Below are positions 30,559-43,700 of a stretch of DNA of 45,156 bases, in pieces. Every line of letters begins with the position of its first letter. Position 1 is the first letter of the stretch. The position numbers and the translations under genes were made by a program. Origin of the DNA: an uncultured Collinsella sp. (GTDB taxonomy: Bacteria > Actinomycetota > Coriobacteriia > Coriobacteriales > Coriobacteriaceae); the NCBI GenBank assembly GCA_900752275.1, contig CAADUS010000012.1, positions 1-45,156 of the forward strand, given 5' to 3'. The notes beneath the pieces are model-generated. The model was not told the DNA's origin, searched no databases, and saw only the letters and a program-made list of their open reading frames with translations.

Positions 30559-31506
30559 TCAGTATACATACCGCGGCGTGTATTCCTCGCCGCTGCCTAC
30601 GTATTTGGTCGCGCCGCCGGCCGCGAAGGTGAGGTCGACGCGTGACCAGGTGTTGCTCTGCACATCGAAGTGGGCCGAGCTCCAGGTACCGTCTATGTAG
30701 ACCTCGATCCAAGCGTGGTAGATGTTGTCTGGGCTCACGTTTCCGGTAACGATGCGCGCAGGGATCCCCTGACTGCGCAACATTGCGGCTCCCAAGGACG
30801 CATAGTCGAAGCAGATCCCCTTGCCGTCGGCGAGCGTGGCGTCGGGGTCGGGAACGTAGCCCGTGGCATCCTTGAGCTGGGAGGCCTTGTCCTCGTCGTA
30901 GGTGACGTTCTGGGTTATGTAGTCGCAGATCGCGGCGAGGGCGGCTCCTTGGTTATCCGCGCCCGACACGAGCTCGCGGGCGCGCGCGACGCAGTTGGAG
31001 TTGGCACTGTAGCTGCAGACGACGTTGGGCCGCAGGTACGGCGCGAATTCGTCGGTGAGCTCCGCTGCGACCTCCGTGCGGGCGAGCTCAACGTAGCTGT
31101 TGCCGGACGTGTTCTGCATCACTCGGACGATGTAGGTGGTGTTTCCCGAGGTTAAAGGTGCGATTATGGGGGTCCCATCGGTCGGTATGTCGTAGCTTTG
31201 GGTAGTGTCTCCGGCGGACACGAGCAACTTCAACCTCGAACTCGCTGTGGCGGAGGCGCCGACGTAGCCGTCCGCGGCGTGGGAGACGTCGATAAGCGCG
31301 CCGTTCGCGCCGGTCGCCGCGCCTTCGCTGAATTCCGAGTCGGCAGGCAGCGAGGCGGCGGGTGTGAAGGCTGCGCCCGAGGTGGACTCGCCGCCACCGC
31401 CGGAGCCCCCGCATGCTACGAGCGTGGTAGGGGCGCAAACCGCCATGGCTGCGGCCAGCAAGGCCGATACCAGCTGTTTTGCATATATGTGAGCACCAGT
31501 TCGCAT
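30559..31506 (-). CDS. Transglutaminase-like lipoprotein
   Basis: A signal peptide ends in the lipobox LVAC (Cys32), followed by a Gly/Ser linker. Residues about 60-150 form an extracellular beta domain, and residues about 175-300 a transglutaminase-like fold with Cys232 (GKGICFDYASLGAAMLRSQG), His264 (IYHAWIEVYIDGTW) and a candidate Asp281 (HFDVQSNTW). The triad looks complete, so the protein is probably an active cysteine peptidase or cross-linking enzyme on the outside of the membrane. It is the first gene of the pilus operon and lies next to the giant surface protein gene. A role in processing or linking surface filaments is an inference from position. The lipoprotein topology is clear; the substrate is not. 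Confidence 0.86.
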   Translation of the reverse strand: MRTGAHIYAKQLVSALLAAAMAVCAPTTLVACGGSGGGGESTSGAAFTPAASLPADSEFSEGAATGANGALIDVSHAADGYVGASATASSRLKLLVSAGDTTQSYDIPTDGTPIIAPLTSGNTTYIVRVMQNTSGNSYVELARTEVAAELTDEFAPYLRPNVVCSYSANSNCVARARELVSGADNQGAALAAICDYITQNVTYDEDKASQLKDATGYVPDPDATLADGKGICFDYASLGAAMLRSQGIPARIVTGNVSPDNIYHAWIEVYIDGTWSSAHFDVQSNTWSRVDLTFAAGGATKYVGSGEEYTPRYVY

Positions 31507-31662
31507 TTGGAAAGAAGTATAGCCCGAAGGAAGGGAAGAGGCGCACGGGTACAGGGCCCGGCGAGGGCGTGCGCCGCGCGTGGAGCCCCGTCAGAACACC
31601 CCTCGTCGCCGCTGCCCGAAAATAACCGTCAACCTGCGGTTTCGGTGAGTTAAACACGCGAT

Positions 31663-31700
31663 TTCGTGGCTTTTTGCTGGTATCATAAAATCTTTATATG
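31663..31700 (+). promoter_or_regulatory. Candidate promoter of the giant surface protein gene
   Basis: The gap 31507-31788 between divergent genes becomes AT-rich near 31660-31700. TTCGTG (31663-31668), a 17-base spacer and TAAAAT (31686-31691) make one sigma-A-like box pair; TTGCTG (31674) with TATATG (31695) is a weaker alternative. Both are about 90-100 bases before the start codon. The rest of the gap holds no gene. Confidence 0.3.
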
Positions 31701-31788
31701 CTCAAATGGAGACTTCTCTATCTGAGCAGCATAGAAAGGCATATTTGGTCATCCGCGGGGACGCCCGCGAAGGCTAATGAGGTGGACT

Positions 31789-34700
31789 ATGAAGAAGAAC
31801 GCGCACGATCAGAACAACCGCCGCCCCGGCGAGGCTTCGGTTGGCCGCAAGGCATTCTCGGTTGTGATGTCCGGCCTGCTCGTGTGGTCGCTGTGGCCCG
31901 CGAACGCGACCGTGGCAATTGCTGATGAGCTCACGGGCGGAGAGGAGGTTGCCGCCCAGGCGGAGCCCGAGCCTCAGGCGGAGGAGACCCCCGTACAGGA
32001 GGTCGAGAGCGCCCCGGAGCCCGAACCCGAACCGGAACCGGAGCCTCAACCTGAACCTGAGCCTCAGGCCGAGCCCGCGCCCGCGCCGGAGCCTCAAGCG
32101 CCGGCGGCCGCTGCCCAGGAGGAGCCCGAGCAGGAGGTCGACCAGACCCCGAAGCAGGCCGACGTCGCGCTCGACCTCGGCAACGCAACCCTCGTGTACA
32201 GCGGGCAGAACCTGAACAGCCCCTCCACCAAGCTCACCGTCCCCACGAGCGCCGACCTCAAGTTCACCGTCGCCGCGCACGACGGCTATGAGCTCAAGCG
32301 CGTCCGCGCCAACATCGGCGGCTCGGTGTCCGAGCTGAACGCCGATGCCAACGGCGTCTACACCGTGAGCGCCGCACAGCTCCTCGAGGGCGTGGGCATC
32401 ACCCTCGGCGCCGAGGAGATCCCGCAGAAGGACGAGCAGACTTCGGCTGACGCCACCCCCATCGACGCAACGAGCGTCATCTCTGCTGACGAGCAGGGTG
32501 CGGGCACGATCTCCGGCGAGAACACCGTGGCCCAGGGCGATAGCATCACGCTTACCTACAACGGCGACATGACCATCTACGATTGGTACGGCGGCGACGG
32601 GCTGTTCCCCGGCTGGGATGTTTCCAGCGACAAGAAGACCCTCAAGCTGACGGCCACCGATAACTGGGCCTTCAACGGGTCTTCGAAGACCACCACTATT
32701 TACCTCGGCTATATCGATAAACAGGGCGTGTGGCACAACCAGGGCGACGATCGTCTCAAGTTCGACGTCACCGTCACCAAGCGCGGGTTTACGGTCGTGA
32801 CGCCCGAGCCCGTCGCGGAGGGCGAGGACCACTTCTGGATTCCGCAGATCAGGGATAACGAGACCGGCGACATCATTAACCTTGAGGGGAATAAGGACGG
32901 CGACGCGCCGGCCGGAGCATACACGCTTGAGTATTATCGCGATGGCGTGAAGATCCAGAATGCATCTCAATACTGGCATGATGCGAACGAGTTCAAAAAG
33001 CCCGGAACGTACACCGTGGTCGTCAAACCGAACAGCGGTTGGATTTATGACTTCGGCGATAGCGGCTCGATCACCATCACTATTCCTACGGCTGGCCAGG
33101 ACAACAACGGCAACAGCAATGGCGGTACCGACAGCAGCAATGGTGACACCAATCACGTCCTACCCACCCAGCCCGCGAAGTCCGTTGCGATTTCCGGTTC
33201 CGATACCGTTGCGCAGTTCTCCAGCACTCGGCTGACGGCGACGGTCGATCCCCAGGGTGCTTCGGGGACCTTTGAGTGGTCTTCTTCCAACGATGACATC
33301 CTGACGGTCGATAACAACGGCAACGTCACCGGCGTCCGCCAGGGCACGGCAACGGTCACGGTTACGTTCAAGAACGATGCCGACGGTTCGACGGTCACCG
33401 CATCCAAGGACGTGACGGTCGTCGCGACCAGCACGTCGACCGATCGGGCGACGGTCTACTACCTGCTCGACCCGACCAAGGATGCAAACTCCAACGACCA
33501 AGGCAACTGGGGCCCCGCCTACGGCATCGCGACGGTGAACACCAACGGCGCCACGTGGTCGGGCAACAGGAACTGCTTCGACAACGTTGACCAGCGCGTG
33601 GTCTCTTGGCCGAACGGCACGAACATCGTGCTGAGGAACTCTTCTGCGTGGAAGCAGATCTACCAGAACTACAAGGCGACCATCCAGGCGCAGCTCCCGG
33701 GCGTTAATTTCACCGAGGACGATGTGGAGGAGATTTCCCTCGTCCCGGCAAAGATCTCGAGGAACAACGGGACCAACCCGGACAAGCACCTCGACTGCAA
33801 CGTTTCCATCAAGTGCAAGAACGTCTCGCTCGTGAAGTATTACCTGCGCGACGCGGGCAGCACTCAATTCACCCAGAAGGGCTCCAAGAACTATGTGTCC
33901 GGCAGCACCACCAAGCCGTCTGACGTAACGAACGAGCAGTTCCCCTCGACCAAGAAGGTAGGCGGAACCACCTACACCTTCTCTGGGTGGTACCTGGACC
34001 AGAACTTCACTCAGCCGGTGACGTTCCCGTATACGGTCAACGGCTCCGTCAATTTCTACGCGAAGTATGTCGGTGGTTTCCAGGTTATCTACGACCTCGA
34101 TGGCGGTACGTGGGGCAACTCCGACGCAACCATGTACTCTGCGCAGGAGGGCTCTACCCAGACGGTCAAGAGCGAGCCCACCCGCGAGGGTTGCAAGTTC
34201 ACCGGTTGGACGGTTGAGGGTTTGCCCGATACCACGACGATCAACAGCGGCGCCACCTTCACCATGCCTGCCGGCAACGTGACCATCAAGGCTAACTGGC
34301 AGAAGCTCGAGTCCTACGTGGTGAAGTACCAAGAGGTCGGCACGAACGATGAGCTGGCCGACTCCGTGACTTGTTATGGCGAGAAGGGCGTCAAGCAGAC
34401 CGAGACCGCCAAGACTATCGATGGTTATCACCTGGTGAACAACGGCGAGCAGTATTGCCCGGACACCATCGAGCATACGTTTGACGAGGGCGACAACACG
34501 GTCATCTTCTGGTACGAGAAGGACGCCGCCGAGTACACGGTCAACTACTACCTGAACGGCACCGAGCAGAAGGTCGCGGACTTCGAGACCAAGAGCGCCG
34601 CATGGGGCTCCGAGATCAAGGCGTCCGATGTCGCGAAGAGCATCTCTGGTTACACCGCGGTTCCCGATCAGGACGCTGCCATCACCGTTAACCGCCATGG

Positions 34701-37700
34701 CAACAACATTATTAATGTGTACTACTACCAGAACGTCGATCTTACGGCCAACTCCGACACCAAGACCTACAACGGCAAGGAGCAGAGCGTCTCTGGTTTC
34801 ACGGGCGCGCCCGGCGGCGCGGACTTCTCTGCGATTCAGGTCGGTGCTTCCGGCACCAACGCCGGCTCGTATCCTGCCAACTTTGCTGACGGCACCATCG
34901 GCACCGTTGACGGAAGCGGAAAGTACATCGTCAACAGCGTGCAGAACGGTCGGCTTGTGATCAACCCCGTCACCGACGAGGTGACCATTACCGTCACCGG
35001 TCACAACGGTGGCGAGAAGTACAACGGCAACGAGCAGACCGTCACCGGTTATGACGTCTCTGGCCTGCCCGCCGGCATGAGCGAGGACGACATCAAGTTC
35101 AGCGGCACCGCGGAAGCCAAGGGCACCGATGCCGGTACTTATGCGATGGGCCTGAACGAGAGCCAGTTCTCTACCAGCAACGGCAACTACACCAACGTCA
35201 AATTCAATATCACTGACGGCGAGCTCAGCATCGCCAAGCGCACCGTTGTCCTTACGTCCGAGGACGGCCATAAGAACTATGACGGCAAGACGATCCGGCG
35301 CCGTACCGATGTTGGCAAGAACGTCGGCGGCGACGGCTTTGTTGGCGATGACAGTGTCCTGTCGAAGGACAAGCTCACTTGGTACGACGAGAACAACATC
35401 CTTCCCGGTGAATACGAGAACAAGTTCGATCCTGCGTATACGCCGTCCACCAACCTCGACAACTATGATGTCCAACTTGTTTTTGGCAAGCTGGTAGTCA
35501 ACGCACGTTCCGATAAGGACAAGTACCAGGTCACAGTTACCGCCAGCTCGGACACGAAGACTTACGACGGGAACGAGCACACGGTTTCCGGCGTGACGGG
35601 TACCACCTATACCAACGATAAGGGCGCGACCTTCACCATCGAGGGGCTGAGCGCTACTGCCTCCGGAACCGATGCTGGTACGTATGAAAACAAGGTCACT
35701 GGAACCCCCGTGGTCAAGGATGCCAACGGCAACGATGTGACCAGCCAGTTCAACGTAACTACGCAAGACGGCTCTCTCACTATCGAGAAGCGCGAAGTGA
35801 CCATCAAGCCGCAGGATGCAAGCAAGACCTATGATGGCAGCGCGCTCGTGGCCACCGATTGGGAGGTTGCCCCCGGTTCCGCCAACCAGTTCGTTAGCGG
35901 GCAGGGTATCGCCGACCCCAAGTTCTCCGGCTCCCAGACCGAGCCCGGCGCGAGCAACAGCTCGATTTCCGAGTGGGGTTACCAGGACGGCACCAAGGCA
36001 GACAACTACAACATCAAGACTGCCGAGGGCACTCTGAACGTGACCTCTCGCGGCGCCACCGAGACGATCACGGTCGAGGCCAATTCCGCTAAGGCTACGT
36101 ACGACGGATCCGAGCACTCTGCCAAGGGCCTCAAGACGAATAAGTTCACGGTGGACGGACATGAGTACACGGTGTCCGGCCTTACGACCGAGGACCCGGC
36201 GCAGACCGATGCTGGTACCTATACCAACAACATCACCGGTGTGGCCAAGGTGACGGATGATGCCGGCCACGATGTGACGAGCGAGTTCAAGGTCGAGACC
36301 AAGAACGGCACCCTCTCCATCGCAAGGGCGGAGGCGACGATCGCTCCGAAGGACGCGTCCAAGCCGTATGACGGGCAGCCGCTCTTCGCCACCGAGTTCA
36401 CCTCGACCGGTTTTGTCGGCAACGACGGCGTGACAAACGTCACGTTCGGCGGGTCTCAGACCGAGGCCGGAAAGAGCGAGAGCTCCATCGTCAGCTATGA
36501 GGCGGCCGACGGCACCAGCCTGAACAACTACAACATTACTAAGGGGAATGGCAACCTTGAGGTGACCGCTTCCGAGGCAGAGGTTGTCGTCAAGGTTCGC
36601 GGTAACTCAAAGTCCGAGAAGTACAACGGCGTCGAGCAGGGCGTGAGCGGCTATACGGTCACCGGTGTGACCGTTGATGGCCAGGACTACGCTCAGTATG
36701 GAGCGGTCGCGGGCGCCGACTTCACCTTCTCGGGTACCGATACCGCCAAGCGCACCGATGCCGGCACAACCGGCATGGGGTTGAAGGCCGAGCAGTTCAC
36801 CAACATCAATAAGAACTTCTCGAATGTGACCTTTGAGGTCGAAGACGGCTCTATGACCGTCACCAAGCGCGAGGTGACCCTGACCTCCGCGACCGACAGC
36901 AAGACCTATGACGGCACGGCCCTTACCAACAGCAACGTGGTTGCATCGGGCGACGGCTTCGTTGACGGCCAGGGCTTCAAGGCGGACGTCACCGGATCCC
37001 AGACCAACGCTGGTTCCAGCGACAACGTCTTTACCTATAAGCTCACGGGAGGTGCGACCGAGGGCGAGGGCGGCAACTATGTCATCACAAAGAAAGAGGG
37101 CAAGCTGACCGTCGACCCGATCCAGACGCAGATCGTCGTCACCATCGTCGGCAAGACCGCATCCGCCACCTATGACGGCAAAGAGCACAAGGCGGAGGGC
37201 TATAGCTTCTCTTCCAACAACAACCTGTTCACTGAGGACAAGGTCTCCTTCTCTGGTGCTTCCGAGGCCTCTCGCACCGATGCCGGCAAGACGGATATGG
37301 GCCTGAAGGCCGAGCAGTTCTCCAGCGCAGACGCGACGAACTTCACCAATGTCGTCTTTGACGTGACCGACGGCTATGTCGACATCGCCAAGCGCGACGT
37401 TACGCTCAAGTCCGCCGACCTGAGCAAGCCGTACGACGGCACCGCCCTCACGAACGGAGAGACCGCCCTCGAAACGGAGAAGGGTTTTGTCGAGGGCCAG
37501 GGCGCGACCTACGAGTTCACGGGCTCCCAGACGCTCGTCGGCTCCAGCGCCAACGCGTTCAGCTACAAGCTCAAGGACAACACCAAGGCAGATAACTACA
37601 ACATCGCCAAGACCGAGGGCGCGCTGACGGTCACCAACCGTGACGCCAAGTACGAGATCACGGTCAAGGCTAATTCCACGACCGTCACCTATGACGGCAA

Positions 37701-40700
37701 GCAGCACGAGGCTAAGGGCGTCGAGACCAACGAGTTCACGGTCGAGGGCAATACCTACACCGTCTCTGGGCTCGACACTGAAGACCCCGCAGAGACTAAC
37801 GCCGGCACCTACGGCAACAACATCTCGGGGACGCCCGTGGTCAAGGACGCTAATGACAACGACGTCTCGAGTGAGTTCGCCGTTAAGACCGAGGGCGGAT
37901 CCCTGGTCATCAACAGGGCGCCCGTCACCATGAAGTCCGCTTCCGGTGAGTGGACCTACGACGGTTCTGAGCACACCAAGCACGAGATGGAGAGCGTTAC
38001 CGGCTTCGCCGAGGGTGAGGGCGCGACTTATAGCTATAGCGGCGCCATCACCAATGCCGGCACCGTCGATAACGCCTTCACCTACACATTTAACGGCAAT
38101 ACCGATGCGGACAACTACACCATCGCGGGGCCTCAGTACGGCACCCTTAAGGTGAACCCTGTTTCCGACAAGGTCACCGTTACTATCAAGGGCCACCAGG
38201 ATACCAAGCCGTACAACGGCTTTGAGCAGAGCGTGACCGGGTATGACTTCTCTGCCAACAACGCTCTGTACAAGCAGGGTAACGTGAAGTTCGAGGGCGA
38301 CGCCATTGCCAAGGGCGCCAATGTCGGTACCTACAACATGGGCCTGGATGCTTCTCAGTTCTCGAACGCCGACGCAAGCAACTTCTCTAACGTCGAGTTT
38401 GTCGTTGAGGACGGCTGGCTCAAGATCGACGGCGGTCAGATCGACGAGAACGGCGTCGCGTGGACTACGCAGGACGCTCAGAAGGTCTATGACGGCACAC
38501 CGCTTGCCGCCGCTACGGCAACCGCAATGGATAAATTCGGCAACGCTCTGAACGTCGAGTACAGCGCCGATGGCGGCGCGACGTGGACGAGCGACCCCGC
38601 CTCCATTACGCTCACGCACTTCGGGTATCTGCACGTGATGCTCCGCGCAACGGGCGCGAACTATGCCGATGGCCAGTACGCAACGAGCTTTGAGAGCGTC
38701 GCTATTACCAAGCGCCTGGTTACCCTGACTTCCGCGACCGATTCCAAGCCGTACGACGGGACTCCGCTCACTAACGATTCTGTGACCGCCACCCCCAAGG
38801 GCAAGGGCCTCGGCTTCGTCAACGGCGAAGGCGTGACCACCAGCGTCACGGGCTCCCAGACCGATAAGGGCGAAAGCGACAACATCTTTACCTACGGGTT
38901 CAACGAGGGAACGAACGCCGACGATTACTGGGTGACTACCAAGTACGGAAAGCTCATCGTTACCGCCGACGAGTATGAAGTCGTCGTCACGATCACCGAG
39001 CACAGCGGCAGCTTCGAGTACGACGGAACCGAGAAGTCGGTGTCCGGCCACGACTTCAAGGCGTCCAACGACCTGTACAAGAAGGACGACTTTGTCTTTA
39101 GCGGCGACGATACCGTTAAGGGCACCGATGTCGGCACCTATGACATGGAGCTGAAGCCTTCTGACTTCGCCAACAAGAATGACAACTTCTCGAAGGTGAC
39201 GTTCGTTGTCGAGGACGGTCAGCTGACCATCAAGCCCAAGAGCATCGTTCCCGACCCGGACGACAAGACAAACAAGATGTCTGTTGAGGCCCCGGCCGAT
39301 GTCGTTTACAACGGTCAGGTCCAGCAGCAGAAGCCCGTGGTCAAGGACGGCGAGAAGACCCTCGTCGAAGGTGTTGATTACAAGCTCGCCTATAGCGACG
39401 ATGCCACCAACGCCGGCATCGTGACCGTGACGATCGAGGGCATAGGCAACTACACCGGCAAGACCGAAGTGAGCTATCAGATCACCAAGCGTCAGGTCTC
39501 GCTGAAGTCCGAGAGCGGCACCAAGGTCTACGACGGCATGCCGCTCACCAAACCTGAGGTCTCCGGCTGGCAGCAGGACGGCGACGCCGGTTTCGTCTCC
39601 GGTGAGGTCTCCGACGTTAAGGCGACCGGCTCCGTCACCAATTACAATGACGCCGCCAACAAGGTGGAGCGCAACAACACCATCGTCTATACCGCCAGCG
39701 AGAAGTTCAACGAGAACAACTACGTCATCACCAAGGACGAGGGCACCCTGCGCATCACGCTGCTCTCCGCGGAGAACGACATAACCCTCAAGCCCAGCAA
39801 CGTCGAGTATGTCTACGACAGCGATTCCCACCCTGCGGGTGTCGCGACTGCCGAGGCCTCTGTTGCCGGTACCGAGGTGCACCTCGAGTACCGTCTCAAG
39901 GGTTCCGCTGACAACGAGTGGCGCAGCGACCCCGCTTCCATCAAGCAGGTGAACGCCGGCACGTACACGGTTGAGGTCCGTGCTTGGGCCCTTAACTACG
40001 ACGGCTACAAGACCGCCGAGGAGACCCTCGTCATCAACAAGCGCGATGTCGAGCTGACGTCCGCCAGCGCCTCCAAGGTCTACGACGGCACCGCTCTTAC
40101 CAAGGATTGGGTCGATATGGGCCCGAACCGTGCGGGCACCGGTTTCATTTGGACCGATCTCGCAGGCGATGGGCAGGTCCACGCTACCGGCTCCCAGACC
40201 GAGGTCGGCAAGAGCGACAACACCATTTCTTATCAGCTGAAGGACGGCGCGGCCAACAACTATAACGTTATGGGCGAGCACCTTGGCACCCTTGAGGTGA
40301 CCGCTCAGTCCATCGTGCCCGACCCGGAGAACCCGGACAGCTATAAGGGCATTAGCATCAGCGACCCCTCCGATTCCGTCTATAACGGCATGGAGCACAA
40401 GTGGGCTCCCGAGGTCAAGGATGCCAGCGGCGCTGCGCTTACCGAGGACGCTGACTATACGGTCACCTACGACACGGACGACTTCACTAATGTGAAGACC
40501 GTCACCGTCACCATCAAGGGCATCGGGAACTACGCCGGGACCGCGACGAAGGCGTACAAGATCACCCCGGCACCTCTTACCGTGAACGCAAAGAGCGTGT
40601 CCAAGGTCTATGACGGAACGGCCCTGACCGCCGGCGGCACCATCGAGGGCCTTGTCAACGGCGAGACCGCGACCGCCAAGACCGAGGGCTCCCAGACCGA

Positions 40701-43700
40701 GGTCGGCACCTCCGACAACAAGGTCGCCGGCATCGAGTGGGGCACCGCGTCCGAGGGCAATTATCAGGTCGTCTCCCAGAACGACGGCGTTCTGACCGTC
40801 ACGGCAAAGAGCATCGTCCCCGATCCAGACGACGAGAACAACAAGATGACGGTCGGCACGCTTCCGAACGTCACGTACAACGGCGCCGAGCAGGCCCAGA
40901 AGCCTGAGGTCAAGGACGGCGAGAAGACCCTTGAGGAGGGTGTCGACTATGACCTCGCCTTCTCGGCCGACAAGACCAATGTCGGGACCGTGACCGTGAC
41001 CGTGACCGGCAAGGGCAACTATGCAGGCAGCGTCGAAGTGAAGTACCAGATCACTCCTGCTACGCTGATCGTGCGGACCCCGTCCGGCTCTAAGGTCTAC
41101 AACGGCCAGGCACTCACCGCAGGGGGCGACATCGCCGGTTTCGTCAACGGCGAGACCGCCGACTTCCGGACGACCGGCTCCCAGACCGAGGTCGGCTCCA
41201 GCACCAACACCTACGCCATCGATTGGTCCGGAACTGCCAAGCAGTCCAACTACATCATCAGCGAGCGGCTCGGCACCCTCACCGTTACCGAGTCCACCGA
41301 CGTCATCGTTGCCACTCCTGGTAACTACAACGGCATCTATGACGGCAAGGCGCACAGCGTCGACGTCGCCGTGACCGGCCTGCCCGAGGGCTACTCGGTC
41401 AAGACGGCTCACTCCGACGCGACAGCAACCGATGTGACCGTTGGCGAGGTTGTTACCGCTAACGTCGACGAGCTCGTCATCGTCAACGCGCAGGGCGAGG
41501 ACGTCACGGATAAGCTCAACATCACCAAGGAGACCGGCTCGATCAAGATCGCGCCCGCCACGCTCAACGTGACGACGCGCGGCGCGAGCAAGGAGTACGA
41601 CGGCACCGCTCTCACCGCCGAGGGCAAGATCTCCGGCTTTGTCGACGGCGAGACCGCGGCGTTCTCCGTGACCGGCTCCCAGACCACCGTTGGCACGAGC
41701 GCCAATACCTATACCATCGACTGGAACGACAACGCCAAGAAGTCCAACTACACCATCTCCGAGCAGCGCGGCATCCTCGAAGTCACCCAGAGCACGGCTG
41801 GCATCGTCGTAGTGCCCCAAGGCGCCAGCAAGGCGTATGACGGCGCCGAGCTCACGAGCGCGGGCGTGACCACGTACGGGCTGCCCGCCGGCTATACGCT
41901 CGAGGCCACGACCAAGGGCTCCATCACTAATGTCGGCAACACCACCGCGGAAGTCGACTCCTATACCATCAAGAACGCCGCAGGCGAGGACGTGACCGAC
42001 CAGTTCGGTAACGTTTCCACCGGCAAGGCGACCCTTGAGGTCACCAGGCGTCCCGTGACCGTTGCCTCTGCGAGCGACTCCAAGGTTTATGAAGGCTCTG
42101 CGCTTACCAAGCACGAGGCTAATGTGACCGAGGGCTCGCTTGTCGATGGCGAGAGCTTTGCCTACGACTTCAGCGGCGAGCAGACCACCGTGGGCAGCTC
42201 TTCGAACGCTTACATGATTAAGGCCGGGGAGAACACCGACCTGAACAACTACGAGATCAGCAAGGTTGACGGCACCCTCACGGTGACCGCCCAGTCCATC
42301 GACCCGGACGACCCGACCCCCGGCGCCTATGACGGCGTCAAGGTCGACAGCCCGAGCGACGTCGTCTACGACGGCCACGAGCACAAGTGGGTCCCGACCG
42401 TCACCGACAAGTCCGGCCGTGAGCTCGTCGCCGGCGCCGACTACGACGTGACCTACGGCACCGATGACTTCACCAACGTCACCGGCACCATTACCGTGAC
42501 CATCACCGGCAAGGGCAACTACACCGAAACGGTGACGCGTACCTATCAGATCACGCCCGCCGCGGTCGCCCTCAGCTCCAACTCGCGTGAGTTCACCTAC
42601 ACCGGCGAGCCTCAGGGCGACGCCACGGTGAGCGTCTCCGGCGCGGCCGAGCTCTTCAAGAGCCAGGTCAACGACCTCGAGGCTACCGGTAGGGTGACTA
42701 CCGTTGCCGAGGGCAAGGTCGCGAACCCGATCTCCTACAGCTGGAAGGACGGCTTCACCGCCAGCAACTTCAGCATCGAGACCAGCTTCGGCCAGCTCTC
42801 GATCAAGGCCAAGGACATCACGCCCACCGGCGAGAACGGCATGAGCGTCGACGCCCCCGCCGACGTCACGTACAACGGCAACGACCAGACCTGGACCCCG
42901 ACCGTCAAGGACGACGACAAGACCCTCGTCGCAGGCACTGACTACGCGGTGTCTTACAGTACCGAGGACCGTACCAACGTTACCGGCCTCATCACCGTGA
43001 CGATCAAGGGCCTCGGCAACTACACCGGCGAGGTCACCCGCACCTACCAGGTCAACCCGAAGGGGTACTCGGTCGCGACCCAGTCCGACTCCAAGGTCTA
43101 CGACGGCAAGGCGCTCACCGCCTCCGGCGAGGTCAAGGGCCTTGTCAACGCCGCCGACGCCACCTTCGCGGTGACCGGCTCCCAGACCGAGGTCGGCTCC
43201 TCCAGCAACAGCTACGCGCTCAACTTCTCGAGCGACCAGATGGCCAAGAACTACAAGCTCGATGCGGAGAGCGTCGGCACCTTGACCGTCTCCGAGAGCG
43301 CCGAGGAGATCGTCGTCACCACCACGGGCGGCACCTTCACCTACGACGGCCAGGCCCACGGCGCTACCGTCACGGTGAGCCAGCTGCCCGAGGGCTACAC
43401 CGTCGAGGCCGCTGAGTCCTCGGCGAACGCGACCGACGTCACGACCGACGACGTCGCCGCCACGGCCGACAAACTCGTTATCCGCAACGCTGAGGGCAAG
43501 GATGTCACGTCCAAGCTCAACGTCAGGAGGGTTGACGGCGTCATCAAGGTGACCCCCGCCACGCTCACGGTGACCACGCCGAGCGCGACCAAGATTTACG
43601 ACGGCACCGCGCTCACGACCGACGCGGCGGACGCGACCTACGAGGGCCTCCAGAACGGCGAGACCTTGAACTTCCGCATGACCGGCTTCCAGACCGAGGT

